Positions 54,205 through 63,908 of a DNA stretch of 64,000 bases are shown here, in pieces. This stretch comes from CADEED01 sp035502995 (GTDB lineage Bacteria; Pseudomonadota; Gammaproteobacteria; Steroidobacterales; Steroidobacteraceae): positions 106,111 to 170,110 of the forward strand of contig DATJTW010000107.1 in assembly GCA_035502995.1 (NCBI GenBank), read 5' to 3'. Each line of letters starts with the position of its first letter. The stretch's first letter is position 1. Both the position numbers and the translations under genes were made by a program. A model generated the notes under the pieces. That model had not been told where the DNA came from and ran no database searches. It was given only the letters and a program-made list of their open reading frames with translations.

Positions 54205-56544
54205 ATTTCTCGGAGTGCGGTCCTTCACGAACCACGCCGCCAGCGCCGGCAGCAGGATGATCGCCCCCAGCATGTTCACGAAGAACATGAACGTCAGCAT
54301 CACGCCGATGTCGGCCTGGAACTTCAGCGGCGAGAACACCCACGTGACGACGCCCAGCGCCAGCGTGATGCCGGTGAAGATGATGCTCGCGCCGGTCACG
54401 CGCATGGTCTTCTCGAACGCCTCGCGCACGCCCGCCCCTGCCGCGAGGTACTGCTGCATGCGGCTCCACAGATAGATGCCGTAGTCGACGCCGATGCCCG
54501 CGCCCAGCGCCACCATCGGCAGCGTGTTCACCTTCAACCCGATGCCGACCATCGCCATCACCGCGTAGACCAGGATCGACACCAGCGCCAGCGGCACGAA
54601 CACCAGCGCCGTGCCCAGCCCGCTGCGGAACGTCAGCAGGCACATCAGGATGACGGCCGCGAACACCCAGCCGAGGATCGGGTATTCCTTCGCCGCGACC
54701 TCTTCGTTCGTCGCCGCCATCACGCCGACGTTGCCGGTGGCGAGGTTGAACGTGGCCCCGGCCGGCGCGTTCAGCGTGCGCCATGCCTTCACCTCGTCGA
54801 CGACGCGGCGGATCGTCTCCGCCTTGTGATCGCGCAGGAACAGCATCACGGGGATCACGTTGCAGTCGGCGTTCAGCAGGCCGGTGCTGGTCTCGATGTA
54901 GCGCGTCGACTGCGTCAGCTGGTTCGGCTCGCGCGGGATGTTGCGCCACTTCAAACTACCTTCGTTCCAGCCGGCGATCGCTATCTTCGCGACGAACGGC
55001 AGCGTCATGACGTCCTGCACGCCTTCGACGTTGCGCATCTTCCACGCGAACGTGTCGATCGCCGTCATGTATTCGTGGCTGGTGCACACCGGCTCCTTCG
55101 TCTCGACGATGACCGTCAGGATGTCGACGCCGATCGAGAACTTGTGCGTGATGACGTCGCTGTCGCGGTTGTAGCGCGAGTCCGCGCGCAGCTCCGGCAC
55201 GCCGGCCTGCGTATCGCCGATCGGCGTCTCGCGGCCCTTCCAGACGCCGAACACCGCCAGCAACGCGGCGATGCCGATGATAATCGCCGCCGGCTTGCGC
55301 TCGGTGATCCGCGCCAGCCGCTTCCAGTGCTCCGTGAGCTTCGCCTGGCGGACCTCCACGCGCGATTTGTATTGATCGTCCCAGACCACCCACGACACCA
55401 GCACAGGCAGCAACACGAGGTCGGTGAGGATGACGATGGCGACGCCGAGGCTGGCCGTCACCGCCATCTCCTGCACCACCTGCACGGGGATCAGCAGGAT
55501 CGTGATGAAGCCGATGAGATCGGCGAGCAGCGCGATGATCGCCGGCATCAGCAGCTGGCGGAACGTCTGCCGGGCCGCGTCCATGCTGCCGAGACCCGCC
55601 ACCGCGGCTTCCTTCACCGCGCTGATCTTCTGCACGCCGTGCGAGACGCCGATGGCGAAGATCAGGAACGGCACGAGCAATCCGAGCGGGTCGATGCCGT
55701 AGCCCAGCAGCACCAGGCCGCCGAGCTGCCACAACACCGCGACGATGGAGCAGACGATCGGCACCACCGCGACCTTCAGCGACTGCACGTAGTACCAGAC
55801 CGCGAGCAGCGTCAGCAGGATCGTGACGATCGCGAACACGACCACGGACGATGCGCCGTCGGCGATGTCGCCGACCACCTTCGCGAAACCGATCATGTGC
55901 ACGTCGATCGTGTCGCTCTGCACCTGGTCGCGGATCTTCGCTTCGAGCTGGCGCGACACCTCGATGGGATCGATGGCACGACCCTGCGCGTCCTTCTCGA
56001 GGACGATCGCCGAGACCAGCGCGCCGGAGAAGTCGTTGGCGACCAGCCGGCCGCGGATGCCGGCCTTGAGGATGTTCTCGCGCACCTTCGCCAGCGCGTC
56101 CGGCGTCGGCAGGAACTCCGAGTCGACGACGTTGCCGGCCTCGATGCCGGCCTCGACGACTTCCATGTAGCGCACGTTCGGCGTGAACAGCGACTGCACG
56201 CGCGCGCGGTCGATGCCGTCCATCACCATGACTTCGTCGGTCGCCTTCTTCAGCGCGTCGAAGAACGCCGGCGTGAACATGTTGCCGTCGCGCGCCACCA
56301 GCGCGATCAGCACGCGGTTCGCGCCGCCGAACTCCGCCTGGTGCTCGACGAAGGTCTGCATGTACTCGTGCTTGAGCGGCAGCTGCTTCGTGAACGACGC
56401 GTCGATGCGCAGGCCGCGCGCGGCGACGATGCCGAGTGCGGCCGTGATCAGCGCGAACACCACGACGATGGCGACGCGGTTGCCGAAGATCAGCCTCTCG
56501 AGCGTCGCGGCGGTCCGGCCGTCGGCGTTTCCCGTCCCGGCCAA
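54127..56544 (-). CDS. MMPL/RND family transporter
   Basis: This 805-residue membrane protein has the RND two-repeat structure. There is a first helix (AIVVVFALITAALGIVAARG), a large periplasmic loop, a cluster of helices (VPFLIFAIGVSHGVQKISAV, sterol-sensing/MMPL type), a second loop and a second cluster with MVALGAGIGVDYGIYLWSRM and MFFVNMLGAIILLPALAAWF. It belongs to the HpnN-like/MMPL group that moves lipids or hydrophobic compounds. The start is TTG at 56544, adjacent to the YCF48 stop. The last 25 residues, from GDIPDFPEKG, are encoded by the palindromic element. Confidence 0.9.
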   Translation of the reverse strand: MAGTGNADGRTAATLERLIFGNRVAIVVVFALITAALGIVAARGLRIDASFTKQLPLKHEYMQTFVEHQAEFGGANRVLIALVARDGNMFTPAFFDALKKATDEVMVMDGIDRARVQSLFTPNVRYMEVVEAGIEAGNVVDSEFLPTPDALAKVRENILKAGIRGRLVANDFSGALVSAIVLEKDAQGRAIDPIEVSRQLEAKIRDQVQSDTIDVHMIGFAKVVGDIADGASSVVVFAIVTILLTLLAVWYYVQSLKVAVVPIVCSIVAVLWQLGGLVLLGYGIDPLGLLVPFLIFAIGVSHGVQKISAVKEAAVAGLGSMDAARQTFRQLLMPAIIALLADLIGFITILLIPVQVVQEMAVTASLGVAIVILTDLVLLPVLVSWVVWDDQYKSRVEVRQAKLTEHWKRLARITERKPAAIIIGIAALLAVFGVWKGRETPIGDTQAGVPELRADSRYNRDSDVITHKFSIGVDILTVIVETKEPVCTSHEYMTAIDTFAWKMRNVEGVQDVMTLPFVAKIAIAGWNEGSLKWRNIPREPNQLTQSTRYIETSTGLLNADCNVIPVMLFLRDHKAETIRRVVDEVKAWRTLNAPAGATFNLATGNVGVMAATNEEVAAKEYPILGWVFAAVILMCLLTFRSGLGTALVFVPLALVSILVYAVMAMVGIGLKVNTLPMVALGAGIGVDYGIYLWSRMQQYLAAGAGVREAFEKTMRVTGASIIFTGITLALGVVTWVFSPLKFQADIGVMLTFMFFVNMLGAIILLPALAAWFVKDRTPRNGDIPDFPEKGDRPREPAAAAEGPQA

Positions 56545-57579
56545 CTAACTACCCTCCCCGAGGCGGACGACGCGCACGCCGCCCTCGCCGGCCACCACGA
56601 CGGCGCCGGCCGGTCCCGGCAGCAGCGCGGAGAATCCGCGCCGGTCTTCCTGCTGCGTCAGCCGGAACGTCTCGCCGGCGTCGCCCGACACGAGCAACAC
56701 GCCCGCCAGCCCGCCGATCACGACGCGCAGGTCGTTGATCGCGACGCCGTCGGTCAGCATGGCCGTGGTGTGCGTTTCCAGCGGATGCCAGGTCTCACCG
56801 GCGTCCGCCGAGCGGAACAGGTGGCCGCGCAGGCCGAATGCCAGCAAGCCGTCGCCGCGGATCGGCACGAGGCCGAACCAGCTGCCTTCGTACGGCGAGG
56901 GCAACACGCGCCAGTGCGCGCCGCGATCGTCGGAGCGGTACAGCTGGCCGGCTTCGGCAGCGATGTACAGGCGGTTGCCCACGCCGACGATGCGGTTGAG
57001 GTGGTAGTCGGGCGGCGGCTCTTCGTCGGCCGGGGGCTCGCCCTTTGCTCCACCGGCGGGCGCGGGTGGCGGCGGCGGCTGGAACTTGGTCGCCGACCAG
57101 TGGCGGCCGCCGTCGTTGGTCGTGAAGTACGCGCCGTACGCGCCCACGGCGATGCCGCTGATGCGGTTCGCGAACCACAGGTCCAGCAACGGCTGCTGCG
57201 ATTCGGGCGCGAAGTGCGAGCGCGTCCACGTTTCGCCGCCGTCGATCGTGTTCAGGATGGTTTCGTCGTGGCCGACGGCCCAGCCGTAGGCGTCGTCGGC
57301 GAAGTAGACGGCGGTGAGCATCACGCGCGTGGGCACGCTCTTCGCCTGGCGCCAGGTCGCGCCCTCGTCATCGGAGAGCAGCACGTGGCCGCGCTCGCCG
57401 ACCGCGACCAGCCGCGATCCGGCGCGGGCGAGATCGAGCAGCAGCGACGTGGCGGCGAGCGGCTCGAGCTCCGCCGGCTGGTTGGCCGCGTCCTGGGGAT
57501 CGAGCTGCGCCACGCTGATCGACGCGAAGCCACCCGCCACCAGCGCCGCCGCCAGTGCGACGCTGAATCGTCGCCTCAT
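56545..57579 (-). CDS. YCF48/BNR-repeat protein, secreted
   Basis: This 344-residue protein has a signal peptide (MRRRFSVALAAALVAGG) and a seven-bladed propeller of BNR/YCF48-type repeats: SDDEGATWRQ, TIDGGETWTRS, TNDGGRHWSAT, SDDRGAHWRVL, SADAGETWHPL and SGDAGETFRLT. YCF48 proteins act as assembly factors in photosystem II; in proteobacteria they accompany DUF1329, DUF1302 and MMPL genes. It is directly followed by the MMPL gene with no gap. Confidence 0.88.
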   Translation of the reverse strand: MRRRFSVALAAALVAGGFASISVAQLDPQDAANQPAELEPLAATSLLLDLARAGSRLVAVGERGHVLLSDDEGATWRQAKSVPTRVMLTAVYFADDAYGWAVGHDETILNTIDGGETWTRSHFAPESQQPLLDLWFANRISGIAVGAYGAYFTTNDGGRHWSATKFQPPPPPAPAGGAKGEPPADEEPPPDYHLNRIVGVGNRLYIAAEAGQLYRSDDRGAHWRVLPSPYEGSWFGLVPIRGDGLLAFGLRGHLFRSADAGETWHPLETHTTAMLTDGVAINDLRVVIGGLAGVLLVSGDAGETFRLTQQEDRRGFSALLPGPAGAVVVAGEGGVRVVRLGEGS

Positions 57580-57607
57580 GCCATCCCCCGCTGGAATTCT
57601 CGTTGGC

Positions 57608-57649
57608 CCAAAAGTAAACGGGCCGGGTGTCTGCTGACAACCCGGCCCG
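57608..57649 (-). terminator. Terminator after the DUF1329 gene
   Basis: Stem CGGGCCGGGT (57619-57628) / ACCCGGCCCG (57640-57649), read on the minus strand, is followed by TTTACTTTT. It separates the DUF1302-DUF1329 transcript from YCF48-MMPL. Confidence 0.7.
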
Positions 57650-57676
57650 CGTGCGTCTTCGGCTAGCTATGCGCGA

Positions 57677-59053
57677 TCAGCGCACGCCGCGCCGCTGCAG
57701 GGCGGCCGGCTGGTAGTCGGCCACGGTGCGCTTCTGCGAGAAGTCGCGGCTGCGGGATTCCTCGTTGTCGAGACCCAGCGCGAGGTAGCGGCCGTTCGAC
57801 AGGTCGTACACCGTCTCGAGCACCGTCCACAGCGCCGGCACGTCGTAGAACTCGATGACGTGGCCTTCCTGGACGCGATAGAGCTGGCCACGGCTGTCGT
57901 AGCAGTCGACGGCGAGGATCTGCCAGCTGTCCTCGTCCACGTACAGCGTGCGCCGGCTGTAGAGATGCGACTGGCCGGCCTTCAACTTCGAATCCACCAC
58001 CCACACGCGATGCAGCTCGTAACGCGCCAGGTCCGGGTTGATGTGGTTCTTCTTGAGGACGTCGTCGTATTTGACCTTGTCGGAACCCAGCTGGTAGCTG
58101 TTGTAAGGCACCAGCAGTTCCTTCTTGCCCACCAGCGACCACTCGTAGCGCTGCGGCGAGCCGTTGTACATGTCGAACTGGTCGGACGTGCGCAGGTTGT
58201 CCGAGTTCGTGCCCGGGTTGTCGAACGCCACGTTCGGCGCGCGGCGCACGCGGCGCTGGCCGGGATTGTAGACCCAGGCGCGGCGGTTCTCCTTCGACTG
58301 GTCCAGCGTCTCCTGCACCAGCAGCACTTCACCCGCGAGGCGCGCCGGCGCGACCGTTTCCTGGATGAAGTACGCGATGGTGTTGTCGAGGTTCTCGGAC
58401 TTCGCCCCGGCCAGGCTGTACGCGACCATCGTCTCGTCGCGGAACTTCACCAGCGTGTACGAGCCGCTGGCGGTCACCGGCGCCTGGCCGATCTGGCGCA
58501 CGATCACGTCGCCGCGATACCGCAGCACGTGGTTCCAGAACACTTCGACGCCCGCCTTCGGGATGGGGAACGGGATGCCCTCGCCGGCGTTCGTCACGCC
58601 GTTGCCGCCCGACGCGAGCTGCGCCGTGGTGGCGATGCGCTTGGTCGCATCGTAGATGCGCTGGGGCGCCGCGGCCGTGCGATGCGTGGGATAGACGTTC
58701 ATCTTGAAGGTGCTCTTGTAGGTCTGGAGCAGCTTCTTGTGGCCTTCGGTGAGCTTGTTGTTGTACTGGCCCATGTTCGCGGCGGTGACCGTGTACAGCG
58801 GCTTCTCGTTCGCGAACGGATCCGGGTGGTGCTGTCCCGGCTTGAAGTTCGAGACGCCCGCGGCCGCCGCGGAGGCGAGGCCGCCGTCCCAGGTGGGAAT
58901 GGAGCCGTCGGCGTTCGGCCCTTTCTCGCCGCCCAGCGGCGTGAGCTCGGCCCCGAGCTTCGCGGCCTCGGCGGCGGAGATCGCCGCCATCGCCGGCGCG
59001 CCGAGCGTGAGAGTGGCCGCCGTGGCGGCCAGCATCGCAATGATTTTTTTCAT
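57677..59053 (-). CDS. DUF1329 family outer-membrane-associated protein
   Basis: This 458-residue protein has a signal peptide (MKKIIAMLAATAATLTLGA). The body has the DUF1329 pattern: AKLGAELTPLGGEKGPNADG, IPTWDGGL, GIPFPIP, WNHVLRYRG, and EVLLVQETLDQ. It also has RRAWVYNPGQRRVRRAP, WSLVGKKELLVPYN and HRVWVVDSKLK. The fold is related to LolB/LolA-type barrels, so it may bind lipid or hydrophobic compounds. It follows the DUF1302 gene by 20 bp. The pair is common in hydrophobic-substrate degraders. Confidence 0.92.
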   Translation of the reverse strand: MKKIIAMLAATAATLTLGAPAMAAISAAEAAKLGAELTPLGGEKGPNADGSIPTWDGGLASAAAAGVSNFKPGQHHPDPFANEKPLYTVTAANMGQYNNKLTEGHKKLLQTYKSTFKMNVYPTHRTAAAPQRIYDATKRIATTAQLASGGNGVTNAGEGIPFPIPKAGVEVFWNHVLRYRGDVIVRQIGQAPVTASGSYTLVKFRDETMVAYSLAGAKSENLDNTIAYFIQETVAPARLAGEVLLVQETLDQSKENRRAWVYNPGQRRVRRAPNVAFDNPGTNSDNLRTSDQFDMYNGSPQRYEWSLVGKKELLVPYNSYQLGSDKVKYDDVLKKNHINPDLARYELHRVWVVDSKLKAGQSHLYSRRTLYVDEDSWQILAVDCYDSRGQLYRVQEGHVIEFYDVPALWTVLETVYDLSNGRYLALGLDNEESRSRDFSQKRTVADYQPAALQRRGVR

Positions 59054-59073
59054 CGTGTTTCCCCTCGTCTGCG

Positions 59074-61191
59074 TCAGAACGAGTACTTGATCGTGGCCGC
59101 GACGTAGTCGCGATCGTTGATGTCGTTGAACCGCCCGGCGCCGCCGAACTTCGTCCATGACATGTCGACCGCCCACTTCGCCTGCAGGTTCGCCTCGACA
59201 CCGAGCGTGAGGCCGTAACGTCCCTCGACGAAGTTGCCGCCGGGTCCCGGCGTCGTGCCCTTCACGTCGTGCTGCCAGTTGAAGCGCGGCAGGATGTTCC
59301 AGGGACCGACCAGGCCGGGATATTCGAGCCGGCCCGCGATGCGATATCCATAGGACGTCGCGTCGGCGAAGCGGTTCTGCGGTTCGACGAGATTCAGCGC
59401 GATGCACTGCGCCGCCGGCAACGTCGGACAGTGGCGGCCACGAAGCTCGGCATTGCCGCTGACGTTCGTCGCCGGACCGTTGAAGCGCAGGCCGCGGCCG
59501 TTGGGGCCGCCCGTGAGCTTGTCCGGCATGTCCTGGATGTGCGTGAGTCCGGCTTCCGTGACCAGCACCATCTGCGCCGCGCCGAGGATGTTCGAGAAGG
59601 TCTTCGTCGCCGTCATCTGCACCTGGTAGGTGTCGTAGAGGCCCCAGCCCTTCACGTCCTGGTCCAGCCCGTAGGCCCCGAGCTGGCCGCAACGCGACAG
59701 CGTGGCGGTGGTCGGGTCGCCGGCCGTGCAACCCGCCGGCAGCGGCGTGCCGCGCAGCGTGGCGAGGCCGCCTTCGAAGGGCGTCAGCGCCGCGAACAGC
59801 AGCTCGACGTCGTCGAACTGCAGCGGGACGTCCTGTCGATAGGCCACCTCGCCCTGCAACGCGATGCCGCCGAACTGCAGCTGCGTGTTGAAGGACAGGC
59901 CGATGAGCTTGATGTCTTCCGGGTACTCGGTGAAGTAGCTGGCCGAGATCGCGTACTCGTGCGTGGCGATGTTGCTCGCCTGCGCGGTGACGTCGCCGCC
60001 GGCGATCTGCGTGTTCGCGCCGACCGCCGCGTAACCCTGCGCCGTCGCCAGCGACAGGTTGCCGCCCTGGGCCGCCGCGCGCGCGACACCGAGCTGTGCC
60101 GCCGTCGCGATGGCCGCGTCGCGCGGCAGGCCGGCCGCGAGGCCCTGCGCCGCGGCGCCCACGGCGTTCAGCGCGCCCCAGGCATTGCCGAGGCCGGCCT
60201 GGGAACCGGTGTGGCCGGAGATCAGCGGCAGGCGGCTGTGGTAGTTCAGGAAGAAGAGTCCGAACTCGGTGCCGTTGTTGAAGTCCGGCGCGTAGTACTT
60301 GAGGTTGAAGCCGTACTGGCCGTCGTCGGATGGCTTGCGCGTCGGGCCGCGCAGCACGTTCTGGAAGTTCGTGATGTTCGGTCCGCCTAGCGGGCGGAAA
60401 TCGACACCCTGGTCGGAGAACGAGCCGAAGCCGAGGATGACGCGCGATCCACCGGTGACCGCGAAGTCGTTGTTGCTGAAGTACGAGCCGGCCGGCTCGG
60501 GCACCGTCGCGTTCCAGTCGGTGATGTAGATAGCCTGCGCGGACAGGTTGTCCGTGAACTGCAGGCTGAAGTTGACCATCTCCTGCGGCAGGAAGGCTTC
60601 CTTCAGCTCCGAGCCGGGCACGCGCAGCGCCGACACGTCGAAATGGTTGATGACGTTGATGCCGTTCTGGATGAACGTGCTCTCGCCCCAGCTCACGGCC
60701 TGGCGGCCGAGGCGCAGCTCGGCCGGCATCTTGCCGAGGTCGAACTTGGCGTACACGAAGGCGTCGAGCAACCGGCCGTAGCTCTTCACGAGGTCCTGCG
60801 ACTTGTCGCTGAGCGCCGTGCGATCGGTGTCCGCGGCCGCGTCGTCGTACAGCGCCGAGGCGCGCACGAACGCGCCGACCTGCTTGTAGTTGAGCGAGAG
60901 TTCGGTCAGCGCCTTGAAGGCGCGCGAGAACATGTCGGTGTCGTAGTTGAGGTCGCCGTCGTCGATGTTCGGCGAGCGGCCGCAGCCGCCGTCGGCGATG
61001 GCGATCAGGCGGCAGTCGCGCGATTCGATGCGCCAGGCCTGACCATAGGTGAGCGTCGTGTCCCAGCTACCCGTGAAGGTGCCGTCGTCGCTCTGGAAAT
61101 CCCAGGCGTAGGCGGCAGGCGACGCGAGAGCCAGCGTCGCGACGATCGGAAGCGAACGGGCTACGTATCGCCGGATCAGATCGTTTGTCAT
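59074..61191 (-). CDS. DUF1302 family outer-membrane protein
   Basis: This 705-residue protein has a signal peptide ending near AYA. It contains the DUF1302 features: WDFQSDDGTFTGSWDTTLTY at the start, ALTELSLNYKQVGAFVRA, AELRLGRQAVSWGESTFI, ELKEAFLPQEMVNFSLQ, and a C-terminal beta strand ending YVAATIKYSF (aromatic end, outer-membrane barrel). Family members are predicted porin-like channels for hydrophobic substrates. AGGGGA precedes the ATG on the minus strand. It opens the operon with DUF1329. Confidence 0.92.
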   Translation of the reverse strand: MTNDLIRRYVARSLPIVATLALASPAAYAWDFQSDDGTFTGSWDTTLTYGQAWRIESRDCRLIAIADGGCGRSPNIDDGDLNYDTDMFSRAFKALTELSLNYKQVGAFVRASALYDDAAADTDRTALSDKSQDLVKSYGRLLDAFVYAKFDLGKMPAELRLGRQAVSWGESTFIQNGINVINHFDVSALRVPGSELKEAFLPQEMVNFSLQFTDNLSAQAIYITDWNATVPEPAGSYFSNNDFAVTGGSRVILGFGSFSDQGVDFRPLGGPNITNFQNVLRGPTRKPSDDGQYGFNLKYYAPDFNNGTEFGLFFLNYHSRLPLISGHTGSQAGLGNAWGALNAVGAAAQGLAAGLPRDAAIATAAQLGVARAAAQGGNLSLATAQGYAAVGANTQIAGGDVTAQASNIATHEYAISASYFTEYPEDIKLIGLSFNTQLQFGGIALQGEVAYRQDVPLQFDDVELLFAALTPFEGGLATLRGTPLPAGCTAGDPTTATLSRCGQLGAYGLDQDVKGWGLYDTYQVQMTATKTFSNILGAAQMVLVTEAGLTHIQDMPDKLTGGPNGRGLRFNGPATNVSGNAELRGRHCPTLPAAQCIALNLVEPQNRFADATSYGYRIAGRLEYPGLVGPWNILPRFNWQHDVKGTTPGPGGNFVEGRYGLTLGVEANLQAKWAVDMSWTKFGGAGRFNDINDRDYVAATIKYSF

Positions 61192-61334
61192 TTATTTCCC
61201 CTGAAGACCGCGGAAACCGCTGCGCGTCACGAGGGTAGGAGCAGCCTGACCGCTGGGCCGTACGTATCGTCTTGGTATTCGCCGCGCCTCCCGCCTCCCC
61301 TCGTGGATGCATGGGCACGGACGTGTTGCGCGCG

Positions 61335-61340
61335 AGTATA
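61335..61340 (-). promoter_or_regulatory. Possible -10 element upstream of the DUF1302 gene
   Basis: TATACT on the minus strand, about 145 bp before the start. No good -35 at the right spacing is visible, so this is weak. Confidence 0.3.
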
Positions 61341-61417
61341 GCAGCGGCCTCCGGGCCCAAGGCCAGCCCGCCTGCCGGGACGGAGGCAGGCGCAGGGAAT
61401 TCCCTATCGACCGGCCG

Positions 61418-63847
61418 TCAGACCTGCGTGACCTGCAGGATCGAGTGACGGATCTGCTCGGAGAGCACGAGCTGCGCATCCGCGGCGACGCGGACCAGCA
61501 CCTCGTCGAACTCGAGGTTGCCGCCGTCGCCCGCCTTGATGACGCGCCGCTCGCGCAGCAGGTCGATGAAGTTCTCGAACAGCGAGCGGTCGAAGAACTC
61601 GGGCGAGTTGAAGCCGTACAGCATGTTCATGCGCTGGGCGGCGAGCTGGCACTGCTGTTCCAGCGCCTTCTGCGTGATCGCGCCGCTGCCGGCCTTGAGC
61701 AGCAGCGAGATGGCGAGGTAGTAGCGCTCGATGGTCTGGATGGTCGACTGCGCCAGCATCGACAGCTGCATGGCCGCCGGCGAATCCGGCGGCGGACGGC
61801 GCCACGCGTCGTGCTCCTCGACCCGATGCAGCACGCCCTGGGCGGCGAGCGCAGCAAGGATGCCGTCGATGACCTTCGCGAGCTCTTCTTCCCGCCAGCG
61901 CAGGAAAAGCTCGGCCGCGACGTACGGATAGATGCGCCAGGCGAGTCGCTGGATGTCCTCGGTGCGCAGCACGGAGTTGCCGATGAACGCACAGGCGACC
62001 AGCGACGGCAACGCGAACAGGTGCAGGACGTTGTTGCGGTAGTAAGCGATCAGCTGCGCGCTCTCGTCGCTCATCTTCACGATGTCGCCGAGCTTGTGGT
62101 TGGCACGCGAGATGATCTTCAGGGACTCGCCGTAGACGACGATCTCGGCCGGCGTCGCGTCGGTGAGCGTCACGCGCGGGCCGTACGGCGAGGTCTTCAG
62201 CAGGTTCCGGTACAGGTCGAGCTGCCGCAGCAGCGTCGACTCGGGCAACGCGCCGCGCGGCGTCGACAGCAGCGCCGTGGCCAGCAGGTTGATCGGCGTG
62301 ACCGCGGCCGCGGCGTTGATGTTGCGCATGATGCGCACCGCCAGGTCTCCGACCACGGCGTTCACGGCCGGCAGCCGGGTGTCGTCGTCGAACCGCTGGT
62401 CCTTCCAGCTCGGCAGCGCGGCGTCGAGCAGCTCGCCGAGCCGGATCGGCTCGCCGACGTTCACGTGCACCGTGCCGAACCGTTCGCGCAGGACGCGCAG
62501 GGAGAGCACGACGTCCAGCCAGCTCTCCTTCTTCTTGGGCGCGCCGGAGAGCTCGGAAATGTAAGTGTTCGCCTCGACGATGCGCTCGTAGCCGAAGTAC
62601 ACCGGCACGAATACGACCGGCCGCACCGGGTCGCGCAGGAAGCTGCGCACCGTCATCGACAACATGCCGGTCTTTGGCTGCAGCAGCCGGCCGGTGCGCG
62701 AGCGGCCGCCCTCGATGAAGTATTCGATGGAGTGGCCGCGCGCCATGATCGCGGCCAGGTATTTCATGAACACCACGGTGTACAGCGCGTTGCCGCCGAA
62801 CGAGCGGCGGATGAAGAACGCGCCGCCCTTCCTCAGGAAGCGGCCGACGATCGGGATGTTGAGGTTGATGCCCGCGGCGATGTGCGGCAGCGCGTAACCC
62901 TGGTGATAGATGACGTACGACAGCAGCAGGTAGTCCATGTGGCTGCGGTGGCAGGGCACGTACACCACCTCGTTGCCCTCGGAGACCTCCTTCAGCGTCT
63001 CGGCGTGGTTGAACTTCACGCCGTCGTACACGCGGTTCCAGACGCGGCCGAGCAGCTTCTCGGCGAACTGCACGAACGCGTGCGAGTAGTTAGCTGCGAT
63101 CTCGAAGGCGTACTTGCGCGCCTGCAGCAGGCCGGGACGGAACGACGTGTGCTTGTCCTTCGCCTCCGCGGCGACCACGGCGCGCACCGCGCGCGCCCGC
63201 AACACGCGCGCGACGATCGTGCGGCGATGGGACAGGTCGGGTCCGATGCGCGTGGCGCGCTGGCGGCGCAGGAGCCCGCGCAACACGCGCGCGATGCGCC
63301 GCGCCTGGTCCACGGCCGGCTGCGCATCGAGCAGCGAGCGCAGGCTGATCGGCTCGCCCATCTCGACCATGACGTTGCGGCCGTTGATGAGCACGGCGAT
63401 GAACTTGCTGAGACGCGTCGTCAGTTCCCAGTTCTCGGCGAACAGCAGGCGCAGCCACGAGCCTTCCTTCTGCGGCGCACGGCCCCAGTAGACCGCGGTG
63501 GGCACGAGCAGCAGATCGCGCGACGGATCCTTGCGCAGTTCCTCGACCAGCTCGATGAGATACGGCGGCGGACGGCGCGTGATGCTGGCGTCGAGGAAAC
63601 GACGGCGGCGCCCGACGTCGAAGTACGTGCGGCGCTGTTCGACCGGCAACGAGCCCGAGCGCTTCTCGGGGTACGGCAGGCGCAGCTTGCCCGTGACATT
63701 GCAGAGCACGGCGAGGTCGGCACGCGACTTGCGGTCGAACACGTAACACACCGGGGTGTTCGGCGCGATGAGCGCCGGGGGCGCCTCGGCCGGTTGGACG
63801 GCGGCGCGCACCCACAATCTGAAAAAACGCCGCAGCAGCCAGCCCAT
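61418..63847 (-). CDS. plsB: Glycerol-3-phosphate 1-O-acyltransferase
   Basis: This 809-residue inner-membrane enzyme adds the first acyl chain to glycerol-3-phosphate in phospholipid synthesis. It has the acyltransferase HX4D motif HRSHMD (His300, Asp305), GGAFFIRRSF, FIEGGRSRTGRLL and VPVYFGYE, all PlsB hallmarks. The length equals the family. It stands divergent from a short-chain dehydrogenase gene. Confidence 0.97.
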   Translation of the reverse strand: MGWLLRRFFRLWVRAAVQPAEAPPALIAPNTPVCYVFDRKSRADLAVLCNVTGKLRLPYPEKRSGSLPVEQRRTYFDVGRRRRFLDASITRRPPPYLIELVEELRKDPSRDLLLVPTAVYWGRAPQKEGSWLRLLFAENWELTTRLSKFIAVLINGRNVMVEMGEPISLRSLLDAQPAVDQARRIARVLRGLLRRQRATRIGPDLSHRRTIVARVLRARAVRAVVAAEAKDKHTSFRPGLLQARKYAFEIAANYSHAFVQFAEKLLGRVWNRVYDGVKFNHAETLKEVSEGNEVVYVPCHRSHMDYLLLSYVIYHQGYALPHIAAGINLNIPIVGRFLRKGGAFFIRRSFGGNALYTVVFMKYLAAIMARGHSIEYFIEGGRSRTGRLLQPKTGMLSMTVRSFLRDPVRPVVFVPVYFGYERIVEANTYISELSGAPKKKESWLDVVLSLRVLRERFGTVHVNVGEPIRLGELLDAALPSWKDQRFDDDTRLPAVNAVVGDLAVRIMRNINAAAAVTPINLLATALLSTPRGALPESTLLRQLDLYRNLLKTSPYGPRVTLTDATPAEIVVYGESLKIISRANHKLGDIVKMSDESAQLIAYYRNNVLHLFALPSLVACAFIGNSVLRTEDIQRLAWRIYPYVAAELFLRWREEELAKVIDGILAALAAQGVLHRVEEHDAWRRPPPDSPAAMQLSMLAQSTIQTIERYYLAISLLLKAGSGAITQKALEQQCQLAAQRMNMLYGFNSPEFFDRSLFENFIDLLRERRVIKAGDGGNLEFDEVLVRVAADAQLVLSEQIRHSILQVTQV

Positions 63848-63908
63848 GAACCGAACCCGGAACCCCGACTATGATGTTAGCGGCGGGAGTGTAGCCGAGG
63901 ATTTGGAC

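Noticed and set aside
53953..57666. A 1237-codon plus-strand frame opposite the MMPL and YCF48 genes
   Set aside because: It spans two real genes and their junction on the other strand, has extreme His/Arg/Asp content and no motif.
61307..63874. An 855-codon plus-strand frame opposite plsB
   Set aside because: The opposite strand encodes an unmistakable PlsB; the frame is a compositional shadow.
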